Shown: one piece after another, positions 1 through 10,160 of the stretch
Numbering within the stretch: the stretch's first letter is position 1
How the letters are laid out: the number at the start of each line of letters is the position of its first letter
NCBI RefSeq assembly: GCF_002078875.1
Contig: NC_034413.1
Span: forward strand, 61,992,453 to 62,056,452
Reading direction: 5' to 3'
Source of the DNA: Numida meleagris
Taxonomy: Eukaryota > Chordata > Aves > Galliformes > Numididae
DNA: 64,000 bases
Notes under the pieces: generated by a model
The model's input: the letters and a program-made list of their open reading frames with translations, nothing else
Told to the model about the DNA's origin: nothing
Databases searched by the model: none
Position numbers and translations under genes: made by a program

Positions 1-1579
1 GCCATATTGAATTTTGTTTCAACCCACAGCTGCAATCCAAATCCCCTTCACAATCTTGACCTCATTTTTCCCAGTAATGGTGACAGCGTATTGAGATAAG
101 AAACACAATGTCTGATAGGATGTGCTATTCTGGATTTTTAGTCAACTCTTCCCTGTACCTTGGATTTCTTTGAGACCTTGGACCAGTGTTGTGTGTCCAA
201 GCCCCATTTCGGTGCCACTGAGTCATTAAGATATGACAGATAAAGTGGAAGAAAGGGGTACCTGTGTCGCAGAGTAGGAGGTAACCACATGGTGCTACCA
301 ATTGGAACTGCACGGAAGAGCATATCACATCTGATAGTCTGTACTTGGATCCATTTATCACTCGGGAAGCAACAGAGGAAGCTCTGGAGCCTCTGTTTCC
401 TGACCCAGTTCCACTTGGTGCACTGAGAACAGAGGTGTGAGCAGGTGACACTCATGCAGCTCCTTGCATTCTGTTGGAAGAGCAGTGGAGTTGATGGGTT
501 TGCTACAGGACAGGTTGGTACTCTGCCATGAAAAAGCCTCATCTAGGAAAATGAAATTTCCTCAGTGAAAATCTGCATCTCTGTATAAACATATAACAGA
601 CATTATGATATATAAATCTCCCTAACTTGAAAAACAGACTCTAGGAACATCTGTTATATTTCAACTAAGCTTACCTCTACCCTTCTACTAGTTAGTTAGT
701 GCATCTGTGTGCTGTAGCTACAAAGAACCATGGAATTCACAGTTGTTTTTCTCCTACTGGATGATGCACACTGTATTGCAATACCTGAGATAATCCTGCA
801 AGTTAAAACAAACAAAAAAAAATGAAGAAACTACTATTTTTGGCATGAAATTAAAACTCACTCAGCAACTTTTCTTTTTCTTCAAACATGACAATGCCCC
901 ACGTCTTTAGCTGGTACAACTCATCCAGGCTTTTGAATAATTTTGGCCAGTTTTCTTCTAACCATACAGGGGAAAAAAAAAGTCTTTTTATTTCTTTAAA
1001 ATTAATCTGACAACTTCTAGCTGAATGAAATTTTTGAGAAAGACAGTCATTTCCATCGATACTTATTTTTCTACAGAACATCTTTATGGGCTCCTTTAAA
1101 TTCTCTGAGACTTTTCGGTTTGTTGATGCTGCATGTCTATAAAGGATTGTCAGAGAGTTCTCAAAGGATAGAAAGCAAACATTTCCTTTATAAATATGTG
1201 GACTTACTTTGAAAAATGTAGAGTAATTCAATAGAAATATCAAGAAGCAATGAGTAAACCCTAACAGATGAGTAAATAGCTAATGTATGGCAAATGATTT
1301 TACTTAAATACATACAGAAACAAACAAACAAAAGAAGAGGGGGGAGAGATAACAAAGTGGTAGATAATGGCATGGATATGCAAAAAAATTCCTGCGGGAT
1401 GCATTTTTAGAGTGGAAGGTAGTATGCCTGCTATTCGTGCATATTTAAAAGGATGGTTGATTACTCTTACTGAACTGCTCGGCTTTGCTCCAAGTGATGG
1501 TGTTTGGAATTTGTAATGAAGGCAGAGGGTGGTCACGGTTCTTCCTGCTCTTTATTTATGTGTGCTTTCTAATTTTCAG
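1..1579 (+). other. KALRN: KALRN intron, 3' part (upstream exon outside window)
   Basis: This is intronic sequence leading to the acceptor at 1578-1579. No exon of the preceding kalirin segment (the start of spectrin repeat 2) is readable here. The stretch is AT-rich and has no repeat I can name. An open frame of 130 codons on the minus strand at 851-1243 and two overlapping frames at 125-542 match no family I recognise. I treat them as chance ORFs. Confidence 0.8.
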
Positions 1580-1771
1580 AACGCCTATGTCAACATCAAT
1601 CGGATCATGTCTGTTGCATCCAGGCTGTCTGAGGCAGGCCATTATGCTTCCCAGCAAATTAAACAAATTTCTACTCAGCTGGATCAAGAGTGGAAGAGTT
1701 TTGCTGCAGCTCTGGATGAACGCAGCACCATCTTAGCCATGTCTGCTGTCTTTCATCAGAAAGCTGAACAG
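1580..1771 (+). CDS. KALRN: KALRN internal exon: end of spectrin repeat 2
   Basis: The exon encodes 64 residues starting NAYVNINRIMSVAS and ending FHQKAEQ. This corresponds to about residues 360-426 of human kalirin, counted from memory. Kalirin is a neuronal Rho-family exchange factor that shapes dendritic spines and secretory-granule release; its spectrin-like repeats form an elongated scaffold that binds partners and restrains the GEF domain. The acceptor is aattttcag and the donor gtgagc, and both boundaries are phase 0. The heptad-like pattern LDQEW...L..R...L is the typical third-helix signature of a spectrin repeat. Every residue agrees with the mammalian protein as I recall it. TRIO is the only close alternative, and the following exons decide for kalirin. 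The 192-nt length keeps the frame if the exon is skipped. Confidence 0.97.
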
Positions 1772-2128
1772 GTGAGCTACTTTTGTGACTAGCAAAGGGA
1801 TCTACTGCCAACTTGATAGTGGTGATGCTGCAGTTACTACCTGATGGTTTCTGGCTTATTTGCAGTTAGACTGATTCTTGTTCTTACTGGAGCAGTGTCT
1901 CAAACACAAAAAGCAACATAACCCCCCACAGAAATTAGCATGCATTCCTTGAGTGGAAAGGAAAATACGGTTAGATCTTAGTGATGAGAAAGAATCTAAT
2001 GATAACTGAAGTGAGCTTATGCCACAACATGCTGCCTTATTTCTATTGCCTATTTTTTATCAGTGTTGTGGATAAAGTCGGGAATATTATGGTCAGGAAA
2101 ACAGTATCAGCATTCATATGTACGTGGA

Positions 2129-3140
2129 TTGCTCTGTAAGTAATGCTTCCTGTTTATTTGTATGGAAACTACAACAGATACAGAGTACAATAATGGTATT
2201 TGATAGAGCAAATTCTCAGCAACAAAGCACTATTTTTCAACGTAGTCACTGCCATAAGCTATGCATTTTCAGCAGCAATGAACAAGAGCTTGCATGCCAT
2301 GACTGTAAAAATTTGCACCAGCAGAGGTGATCCACTATTTCACAGGTGCTACGATAATGTCATTGCTAGGAAAATGTTGCCCATGCACTCCATCTTTCGA
2401 TGACTTGAAGAGATGGAAGTCAGAAGATGCCAAATCGGGACTATATAGCGTGTGTGGTACGACAATCCAGCCAAGATTAGAAATATGTTCCACAGGCTCC
2501 AAAAGTATAGGGGTCTTGGTGTTATTGTGTTGTAAGACAAAGGTTGTCTTCTTCTCTGGCCTGATCCTGGAAGTTTGAGCCTTTAGCTTAGTCAGTGTCA
2601 CAATGTAGCAGAATTGAAGATTTGTCCCGGGTTCCGGGAAATCACGAAGGATCGTCCCTCCCTTATCCCAAAATACAATGCATATCACTTTCCCTTCTGA
2701 AGGCTGTGTTTTGAATTTTTTGTTTGATGGGGAATTCACGTCATCACTCCATGGACTGCCATTTTGAGTCTGGCTCTTAGTGGTGACCCCACATCTCATC
2801 ACTGGTAGGGATGTAATCCTGGAAACTGTCACCTTCAGCCTCATATTGGTTCAATAAGTTCTAATGAACTTGCATACTGTGTTCTTTCTGTTTATGTGTG
2901 AACCACCTGGTACAAAGTATGTGATATTCCAACATTGCCACCACTGTTTCCAGTGTATTGAAGCCGATATTCAGCTCCATACATAGTTCTGTGGTCATAA
3001 ACTACCAATTCATGCAGATGAGCTGATCGAGCCTCCCTTCATTTCATGGTGTGACAGCTGTGCATAGCTGTCCAGAACGTGGCTTGTCTTTCACATCACT
3101 GTCGCCGCTGCTGAAATGCAGCACCCAGTGCTTCAGAATT
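2129..3140 (-). mobile_element. Decayed mariner DNA transposon (Galluhop type)
   Basis: The minus strand reads as a mariner transposase remnant. The best stretch is an open frame at 2335-2844 with the recognisable order KKFK, VFWDKGG, PEPGTN, RIRPEKK, then the catalytic block, then YSPDLASSDFHLF. Further upstream on the same strand, at about 3050-3130 and in another frame, the linker motif DKPRSG is readable. Mariners carry a D,D34D catalytic triad. The second Asp (normally in HDN) is Asn here (HNN), while the last Asp in SPDL survives, so the copy is inactive. The + strand start at 2129, ttgctctgtaagtaatg, resembles the terminal inverted repeat of the chicken Galluhop family as I remember it. 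I could not find the other terminus; similarity fades between 3140 and 3240. Confidence 0.85.
2335..2844 (-). pseudogene. Mariner transposase pseudogene fragment
   Basis: This open frame of about 169 codons holds the C-terminal catalytic half of a mariner transposase inside the transposon relic. It is 5'-truncated and continues in other frames up to about 3140, where the helix-turn-helix DNA-binding half would be. The second catalytic position is Asn rather than Asp. The HDNARPH-type motif is eroded to HNNTKTP, and the frame ends in VAPVK without the usual last helix. It should not be annotated as a host gene. Confidence 0.85.
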
Positions 3141-5029
3141 GTTTCATAATTCCTTGACTGTGACTGATTTAAAATCTGTCAGTGAATAAACCTTCAGCTT
3201 TTTTACATCTAAAAAAGCTCCACCTAACAGTGATGGTTCAGCTTAGATCTATATGTTGATTGTATTCGTTTGCCATTTAAAAACACTGCTTTGGGAGCTC
3301 TTTTCAGTGCTGTTGTGCTCTTGTTTTTTCCAGATATTTTTTATTAAAGCTACTATGTGGCTGTGCTTGGTATTTATATAATGCCCACACTTCAAGTGGC
3401 TGGTTACTTTTAAGCCACAAATTTTGCCTCATAGGTCAGAATATGTGTATGAAAATGTTTAGCTTAAACAGTAAAGACTCTCTTTATTATTTGTTTCTAA
3501 CTAAAGAGTTCTCATGGATTTTTCTTTATTTTTTATTTCCTACTGACAGTAGGCCATAGAAAGGAGCAGTTACCCACCCTACCAGGCACCTAATGATGTA
3601 GGTGCTCACAGAGGCACAGGCACTGATGGGCCTGATATCCTAACAAGATAACTGGTCCAAGTACTTTCATCTCTGTACAGTGGGCACTGTAAAGTTTAGG
3701 TGCAGACTTCATATCGATCTTGGTCAGTCATGGCAAGTTCATAAAAATAAAAAAAAATTATATCCAGTCTATATACAGAGAGAGAATGGTTAAAGTTTTA
3801 TGAATGAATTAGTTATTGTTTGTTTGGTTTGGTACTTGCTTTTTTAAGAGCAATCCCATGTTTTTCAGAAGTGTCAATCTTATTTGCAATTTATGAAGGG
3901 TTGCTAAGGTCTTTTATAGGATGAAAGACAATAAAGCAAATAGCTGTACTGAACTGCCTGTCAGCTAGAGGTGAGGTTTTTTGTCATCTTACTCTTTGAA
4001 CACTGTCAAAGTGGATATTTTGCCTCAGCCTTAACTTGAAAAGAAGTAGACTAATGCCACTTTCAGCTTTGGCTCTTTTTTTTTTTCTATACAATTGAAT
4101 GGATGGGTCTGAAAAAACCCGTTTTCCCTTGGCCCTTCTATAAAAGGAACTGAGGTTTGTGCTGCCTGACAGAGGCCAGTCTCTCATTATTAAGCAGACA
4201 GGAGAATTTGCTAATTCCGAACAGCAGTCGCTCCTCTCTTGCAATAAGAGACAATTCAGTGAGAGATAAGTGCTGATCTGAAGACTGCAGGCTCAGACTG
4301 ATGGAAAAAAAAGAGAAGTGGGAGTCAGCGTGTCCATTAGCCGAGACTGAAGTGTTGGTCTTGCTTCAGGTACTCTGGAAGTATAAACCGATGACTTGCA
4401 CTCTAATAACTTAGTCATTTGACCTCTGTTTAGTATAAAAAGTGAAGTGTTTGGAATTTGGTTTGTAACTCAGCCTGTGATCTATTGAGCGTTTATTCCC
4501 AGTGTGATCCTTTATTATTTGGCATCACCAAGGGTTGTGGTGGTTTTTTGTGTTGTTGCTTCGGTTTTTGTTTTATAATTAAAATCAGGGCTTCCTCACT
4601 TTACAATAAATAAGGTTTAAATCTCTGAAGCAAAGATGTAGATAAACCCACAGCTTCCTCTGCTGCAGATCAGATCTTGATTTTGCTCCCTTTGTTCTGC
4701 TGGTAATGGAAGTCTCGATGCGGATCCAAACAGTTTTCCCGCAGCATGCCTCATACCATTCTGCTATGCAGATTCTTCCCTTCTCCAGCATGATAAGCTG
4801 CTACCATCTCTTTATTCAGTGCTTCCTACTGATTGAAGTTCTCTGTGATGCCAACAGGAAGCAAGTCTAGTAGGATTGTAATGTTTCAGCCTTTGGCATG
4901 CCACAGCCCACAAGGAAATTGTTGGCTTGGGACAGAGATTTATGAAAAGTTATCCGATCTCATAATATGCAAGCTGAGCAGGAAATAACTTGTTTTTCAA
5001 GGTCTCTTCCTAAAGACCCCACACAGAAC

Positions 5030-5170
5030 ACTGCACGGAATACAATTTGTCTGTCTCGGAAGGATGAAAGACTGAGTCAACCGTGCTGGGAATTGAACCT
5101 CACATCTGTCTTCGCATGCCTCAGAATCACATTGCTTTCCCGGCTCTCATAGCAGATACATGTGGCATGT
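5030..5170 (-). mobile_element. Probable ancient tRNA-derived SINE relic
   Basis: On the minus strand, ggttcaattccc (about 5089-5100) matches an RNA polymerase III B box. It is followed by a tail reading gttgactcagtctttcatc and then cttccgag. That tail closely resembles, from memory, the tRNA-unrelated region of squamate Sauria-type SINEs and related amniote SINEs. A convincing A box cannot be picked out. Bird genomes carry very few SINEs, so this would be an old copy. Alternatives are AmnSINE, LF-SINE or MIR families, or a decayed tRNA pseudogene. Confidence 0.5.
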
Positions 5171-6088
5171 TGAATTGAACTTGGCTGAATGAGATCCTGT
5201 GTCAGAGCTTGGTTTTTCCTTTGTTTCTTTCTTTTCCTTCTCCTCTCTCTGTGTGTTTTCATGCATGCACGTATCTTCCTTAATTTTTTCAAACATATTT
5301 TATACATACCTAATCGTTATCAAGAAAATGCCAAAGAAAATGGGTGGAAAAAAAAAAGAGGAGAAGGGAAGGAAAGAAAAGATGAATCTTGCCAACTTAG
5401 CCTCCAGCCAAGCTTCCTTCAGCATGTGCACTTGATCAAAAGCTGGTAAACTAAGTTCCAAACACTCGCTATGTCTAGGTGAAGGTACACGTCAGGATAC
5501 TCAGTGAAGTACCCAAATGTCCCTTAATGCTGCCTGCTACGAATCTTTCTTTTTTCTTCTTCTCATGCTAGCATGGAGAGAGGTTGTAGTGCAAAAGAGA
5601 GTCTCCTTGTATATATTTAGGTATATCTGAGGCTATTCTAAGTTGCAAGGGAGTATAGGATAACGTGCCTTATCTCAGTGTGATTTTGAGAGAACTGTGC
5701 TGAGTTACACCAGAGGAGGTTCTGGCCCACTGAATGCCAGATGGGGGAAGCAGACATACCAGGTGTCCTCCCTTTCTTGGCTGTAATCTCTGAATGTGTG
5801 CTGAAGTATTAATAAGGTGCTCGCTCTACAGATCCTGTCAGAATGAACAAATTAATGTCTTCAATCAGTTGAGAGATCTAAACCAATTAATTCTGGGTCA
5901 GAGTCTACCTTCAGAAGTGCACAAGCAGAATTACTATTTAAAGGAGTAGGTGTTGAGTACATACACTAGATATTTATGGTGATTCTCTGAAAACTGACCC
6001 GCGGCCATTTGTATTACCTCCCTCCCTAGCCAGGAAGATGAGTGTGCTCATCTCTGCCTGGATCCCTCTGAGAACTCTGCTATTTGAG

Positions 6089-6161
6089 TAAAGGAAGCGA
6101 AAAAGAGAAGAAAAGAAAAAATGGAGGAAGAATCTGAGGAAAAGAAGGAAAGGAAAAGACA
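6089..6161 (+). repeat. Purine-rich low-complexity tract
   Basis: About 70 bases of GA/A-rich sequence with almost no pyrimidines. It is not a clean microsatellite, and no coding reading is credible. Confidence 0.8.
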
Positions 6162-9100
6162 GTGGACATCTTTAAGATGCAAGGATAACTTCAGCATTAG
6201 ATAGGGAAAGGAAATTCCAGAAAAAACATCAGGAAATATACAGTTAGTCTCATACCCTGCACCCCTCCAAAAAAACCCCTCAAAATATGATTATACACAT
6301 ACGTGTGTATTAATCAATATTTTAGGCCACTGAGATCTAAAAACAGTTTCATTACTCTCTTTCCGTCATCCCCACAGACCTTCTCGTTCCACCTAGGATG
6401 ACAAAGACAGGCCAGAGTCTGTTTTTAATTTCTCTGGGACCTGGGAATCCACCCTGTTTAACCTGCAGTTCCCGTGCGTAGGCCTAAGCAGTAAGCAAGG
6501 ACTGCACAAAAAACGTAAACGAATGTGGACTACAAAATGTCAGAGCTGTGTTCTGGAGCCTCCGTGTGATCCAGAATAGGAATCATGGAGGAGAGCTAGT
6601 GAGAAGTGGCCTAAGAACCCACTAGTACCCGGCCTGATACAGCTTTTGTGACATTGGTGAATCGGTTAAGAGCCAGTAGTAAGTGTGGGCTGTTACCTTA
6701 AAGTTACTTTCTGGTTAAATCAGAGGCACAAAGGTACCTTAGGAAAGATTTTATTTTTAGGAGAGATTTTTCTTTATCTTTCTTCAGATCTTGAAACACA
6801 TGTACAATTATTGGAGCCTGTCATTTCAGCTTTTATGCTCCCAATAGGAGCTATTCCAGTCTATGGGCTAACTAGAAATTTAAGCAATTAACTTAAATTA
6901 TATTGGTCCTTGCTCCTGTTCCAGCCTCACAGTCATAACTTTAAATGTGTCTTTTTTTAACTCAAACAATGTTTTTGTCACATGAATATGTTTCTAGCAT
7001 GAAGAGTTACATAGAATAAAGTTGCTTGGCTGCAACACAGTAAGTGACAATAATAAATATTAACACAGCTTTTTTTGTTGTTGTTAGTTTGTTTGTTTTT
7101 ACAAAATACCCAGACTGACAGTCTGGTAATATGAAGTAAAACTTGTCAGAAATCCTTTAAACATAACTTTCCCTACATGAACTCCACACACCAACAGGCT
7201 GTGTTTCTTACAGCTTCTTAAAAGAGAGGACATCAGCTGCTCCTGCTCGTGGTGGTAGTGGAATTGCTGATGTAGTAGTTGATGTGACATTGTCTCTGTA
7301 CAACAGATATACAGAAGACAGATGTGAGACAACCAGGCAGAAATGCAGTCCAGTGCATAGAATCTTCTTGAGATGTCTCCCACCTACTGTGCAAAGCACG
7401 CTCTGGGGATATGGCAGCACAGGAGTAACAAGACTGTAAGAGCTTATACAAAAATGGATAGAATTCAGCTATTTAGATAAGAACTGTAACTGTGATTCTG
7501 GCAGCAGGAACACTGATCTGAAGTTGTAGAGGTCCTTTGTTCACCATGTCAACCAAGAGGTTCATATAACAGCCCCAGAAGGGATTGGCCTCGGCTCCAG
7601 GCCCTTAAAACTGACTAGGAAGTGATGTGAATTCCACTAGCTCAGCAAAAAATATGATGACTTCAGCTTTATGAAGAGGTATTTGGGAATTTCAACTGAA
7701 GAGATCCAACAGATCATGAGTCAGATTAACACAAGAGAACCTGCTGTCCTTGCCTCCAGTCTCCTAGGAAGCATAGTTCTCACTGGTAGACTTGTACCTT
7801 GTAGACATGAACGTTTAGGACTTTGCTGTTGAATCTCTGTATTTACAATGCACTTTATAGCCTTGATTACACAGCAGCATAGTGAATAACATTACACTGC
7901 TAATAAAGAAGGGTGCTGATGCCCGAGTGGAATTGAAATTCTTTACTTTGCGTCTCACAGCCCTTTACACTGTGAGGAGTGCTTTACTAAGAAGCCACAG
8001 GTGAGCACTTAAGGAGCTGATAAAGCTGTGATCACAATTCAGTGTTGTGGTGTTACAAGTTTACCCTACAGGGCACTGCATCTGTTTGATAATCAGCTGT
8101 TTGGTTTTTTATAAGTAGCCCTGAAGTATGGCAAGCTGGTTTAGCAGAAAGATGGAGGAAGAGAAAATATTAATGAGAAATAACGAGGTGACATCAGGCG
8201 GTTAGTACAGACTAAAAATGAGCATGGTAGTGACTGTGTCACTGGAGTAGGCTCTGCTAAAAGGAAGAGAATGGAAACCTTAGAGACTAAATTCCACCTT
8301 TCTTTTACAGAATAGGCAGCACCTGGGAGACCTTCCCCAGTTTGTTCTACTAAAAAGCATCAGCACTGCTTTGGAGGCCTTTGAGAGTGGAAAATTTTTT
8401 TCCATTTCTCTGCTCCCCAAGCCTGTTCAGTTTCTGGCTCTCTGTTAAGGCTTCCAACCAAGGTGCTAAACCGTATCAATTGCAATGGCAGTGCCTTTTT
8501 TTCTCCCTTTTTGTGGATTTCTGCCCACCAGGAACTGGACTGAGACCAGGAGCTCATTTTGAATTGGCTGCTAAACAGCCATCAGATGGTAATAGTATCT
8601 GATCACTGCTGACCTGGGCCGGGACCAAATGCGTGACCCAGAGGTTAAAACCTTGGTATCCTACTAGCAATCCCACTGAGCTGGCCCTGGGCTGGAAGCT
8701 GCTTGAATACAGACTGCATACACTGAAATGAATGTCAGCATCGATTTTAATGGGAGTTTTCTATTGCCCAAATTAGAATTAAGTACAGGTGAGTGACCAA
8801 GGGATGCTTGATGGCTGAGATGATGGCAAATGCAGCTGGATCCTCCCACGCTTCACACTGATGTTTTTTTTCCAAACGTTGCAGGCTCTCTGCTCAATAT
8901 GCAAGGACTCTTAGAATGGGTGTTTTCTGAGCCTGGTTAAAAAAGCATTTGTTTTTATTTCAAAGGAAACAGAAAACATTCCTTTGAATAGAGATGTTCC
9001 TCGGGAGGTAACAGGAATATGCTTTTCCAAGGTGTCCAAAAGGGCCCCTTTAAAACGGTTATGTTCTCCTCAGTTCAGGCTGTAGTTGTCTGTGGCGTTC

Positions 9101-9172
9101 TACTGAGTTTTCTAAAGCTGATTTGATGTTGTTCTGTGTCACTGTTGCTCATTGTTTCTGGAATTGTTTCAG

Positions 9173-9304
9173 TTCCTTTCAGGTGTGGATGCTTGGTGTA
9201 AAATGTGCAGTGAAGGAGGCCTCCCCTCAGAAATGCAAGACCTGGAGCTGGCCATCCATCATCATCAATCTCTATATGAACAAGTAACACAGGCCTACAC
9301 AGAG
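9173..9304 (+). CDS. KALRN: KALRN internal exon: start of spectrin repeat 3
   Basis: The exon encodes 44 residues, beginning FLSGVDAWCKMCSEGG and ending QVTQAYTE. The Trp at residue 8 is the near-invariant helix A Trp, so this exon opens a new repeat. Here the third repeat is counted by those Trp residues, and helix B is completed in the next exon. Acceptor is tttcag, donor gtatgt, phase 0 at both ends, 132 nt. Compared with the human protein as I recall it, the only change I notice is Ser for Thr in HHHQSLYEQ. The product sits in the cytosolic scaffold part of kalirin. An A-rich tract begins about 80 bases past the donor. Confidence 0.97.
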
Positions 9305-9386
9305 GTATGTGCTTCGCAAAGGAGAATGTGAGCGTTTGTTAAATGCAAACAGATACTTGACTATGTTTGGGAAGTTAGCTTTTCTT

Positions 9387-9429
9387 AAAAAACAAAAAAC
9401 AAAAAACCAAAAAAAAAAACAAAAAAAAA
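9387..9429 (+). repeat. A-rich tract with scattered C
   Basis: Runs of A broken by single or double C (aaaaaacaaaaaaccaaaa style). It is probably an unstable low-complexity tract. It lies near the exon donor at 9305 but not in the splice site. Confidence 0.85.
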
Positions 9430-10084
9430 CGGTAGGTTTGCTTTCCGTTATTGCAACTCTTTCAAAGAAGTCAGAACTATCTACTCCCAGTCTGGGGTCT
9501 GACAGTAGTCTGCTTGCAAGGGCACACCAGGACAATCTCAGGGACAAACCCCATACAGAAAAGATGAAGAATGTAAGTGATGTTAAATAGTAACGTCTTG
9601 TTTTTTAAACAACATAAATATTTGGATGTTAATCATTAGAAAAAGCAATTCTGGGTTGCAATCATGAAGTGTAATTTCTAATTCAATACTTGGCCTTCTC
9701 AGGGGCAGCAGGTTGTATGAATAAACACAGAACATTCCTATTGGCCTCTGGTTGGAACTGTGAATTTTATGCACGTGTCTAGTCAGAAACTAAGGTTATC
9801 CGATTGCACTTTAAAATATCTCCAAAAAATAATAATGCTTGAAGCCAGCATTAGTTTAGCAGCCTCAATCTTAGCTTTTGTCAAATGAAAATTCATTTAA
9901 AAGACATTACAAAACCGTCCTTTAATATGCGTATTGCTTTTGCTGATGCTTCCTCAGAAAGCTATAAATTGTCACAGACACAGCTGTTTAAAAGATTTCT
10001 GCATTATTTCACTAATAAGCATGTTTTTAGGCATTCTGTAGAACTGCCAGAAAGGTTACAGTCTGTTATTTTGGAAATGTTCAT

Positions 10085-10160
10085 TCCTTTGCCCACGGTT
10101 ATGTAGAGAACTGAAAAGCTTGGATTAGACTTAGGAGTCCTGCCTCCTATCCACATGCTC
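10085..10160 (-). mobile_element. MIR/L2-like ancient relic
   Basis: The + strand reads tttgcccacggttatgtaga and then ggattagacttaggagtcc followed by tgcctcctatcc. In order and spacing this follows the antisense of the MIR/L2-type core (TTGCCCAAGGTCAC ... GGATTNGAACCCAGGAGTCC). The family is older than the bird-mammal split, so heavy decay is expected. Boundaries are soft. Confidence 0.5.

Larger units (their letters stand above)
1772..9172 (+). other. KALRN: KALRN intron, 7.4 kb
   Basis: A U2-type GT-AG intron with donor gtgagc and acceptor gtttcag. It contains the mariner relic (about 2129-3140), the SINE-like relic near 5.03-5.17 kb, and alternating pyrimidine-rich (5200-5265) and purine-rich (5340-5390, 6089-6161) tracts. 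The rest, roughly 3200-5000 and 6200-9150, is unique-looking intronic sequence. I see no exon, RNA gene or recognisable young repeat there. A TATA-like box at 4138-4147 has no supporting promoter context. Confidence 0.85.

Noticed and set aside
125..542. Overlapping 134- and 108-codon minus-strand ORFs
   Set aside because: Two frames are open over the same bases with Ser/Pro/Cys-rich unpatterned translations and no family match.
4138..4170. ctataaaagg TATA-like box
   Set aside because: An isolated motif in AT-rich intron without a supporting exon or promoter context.
5089..5100. A real tRNA gene at the B-box-like sequence
   Set aside because: No acceptor stem, A box or anticodon arm can be folded around it; a SINE relic fits better.
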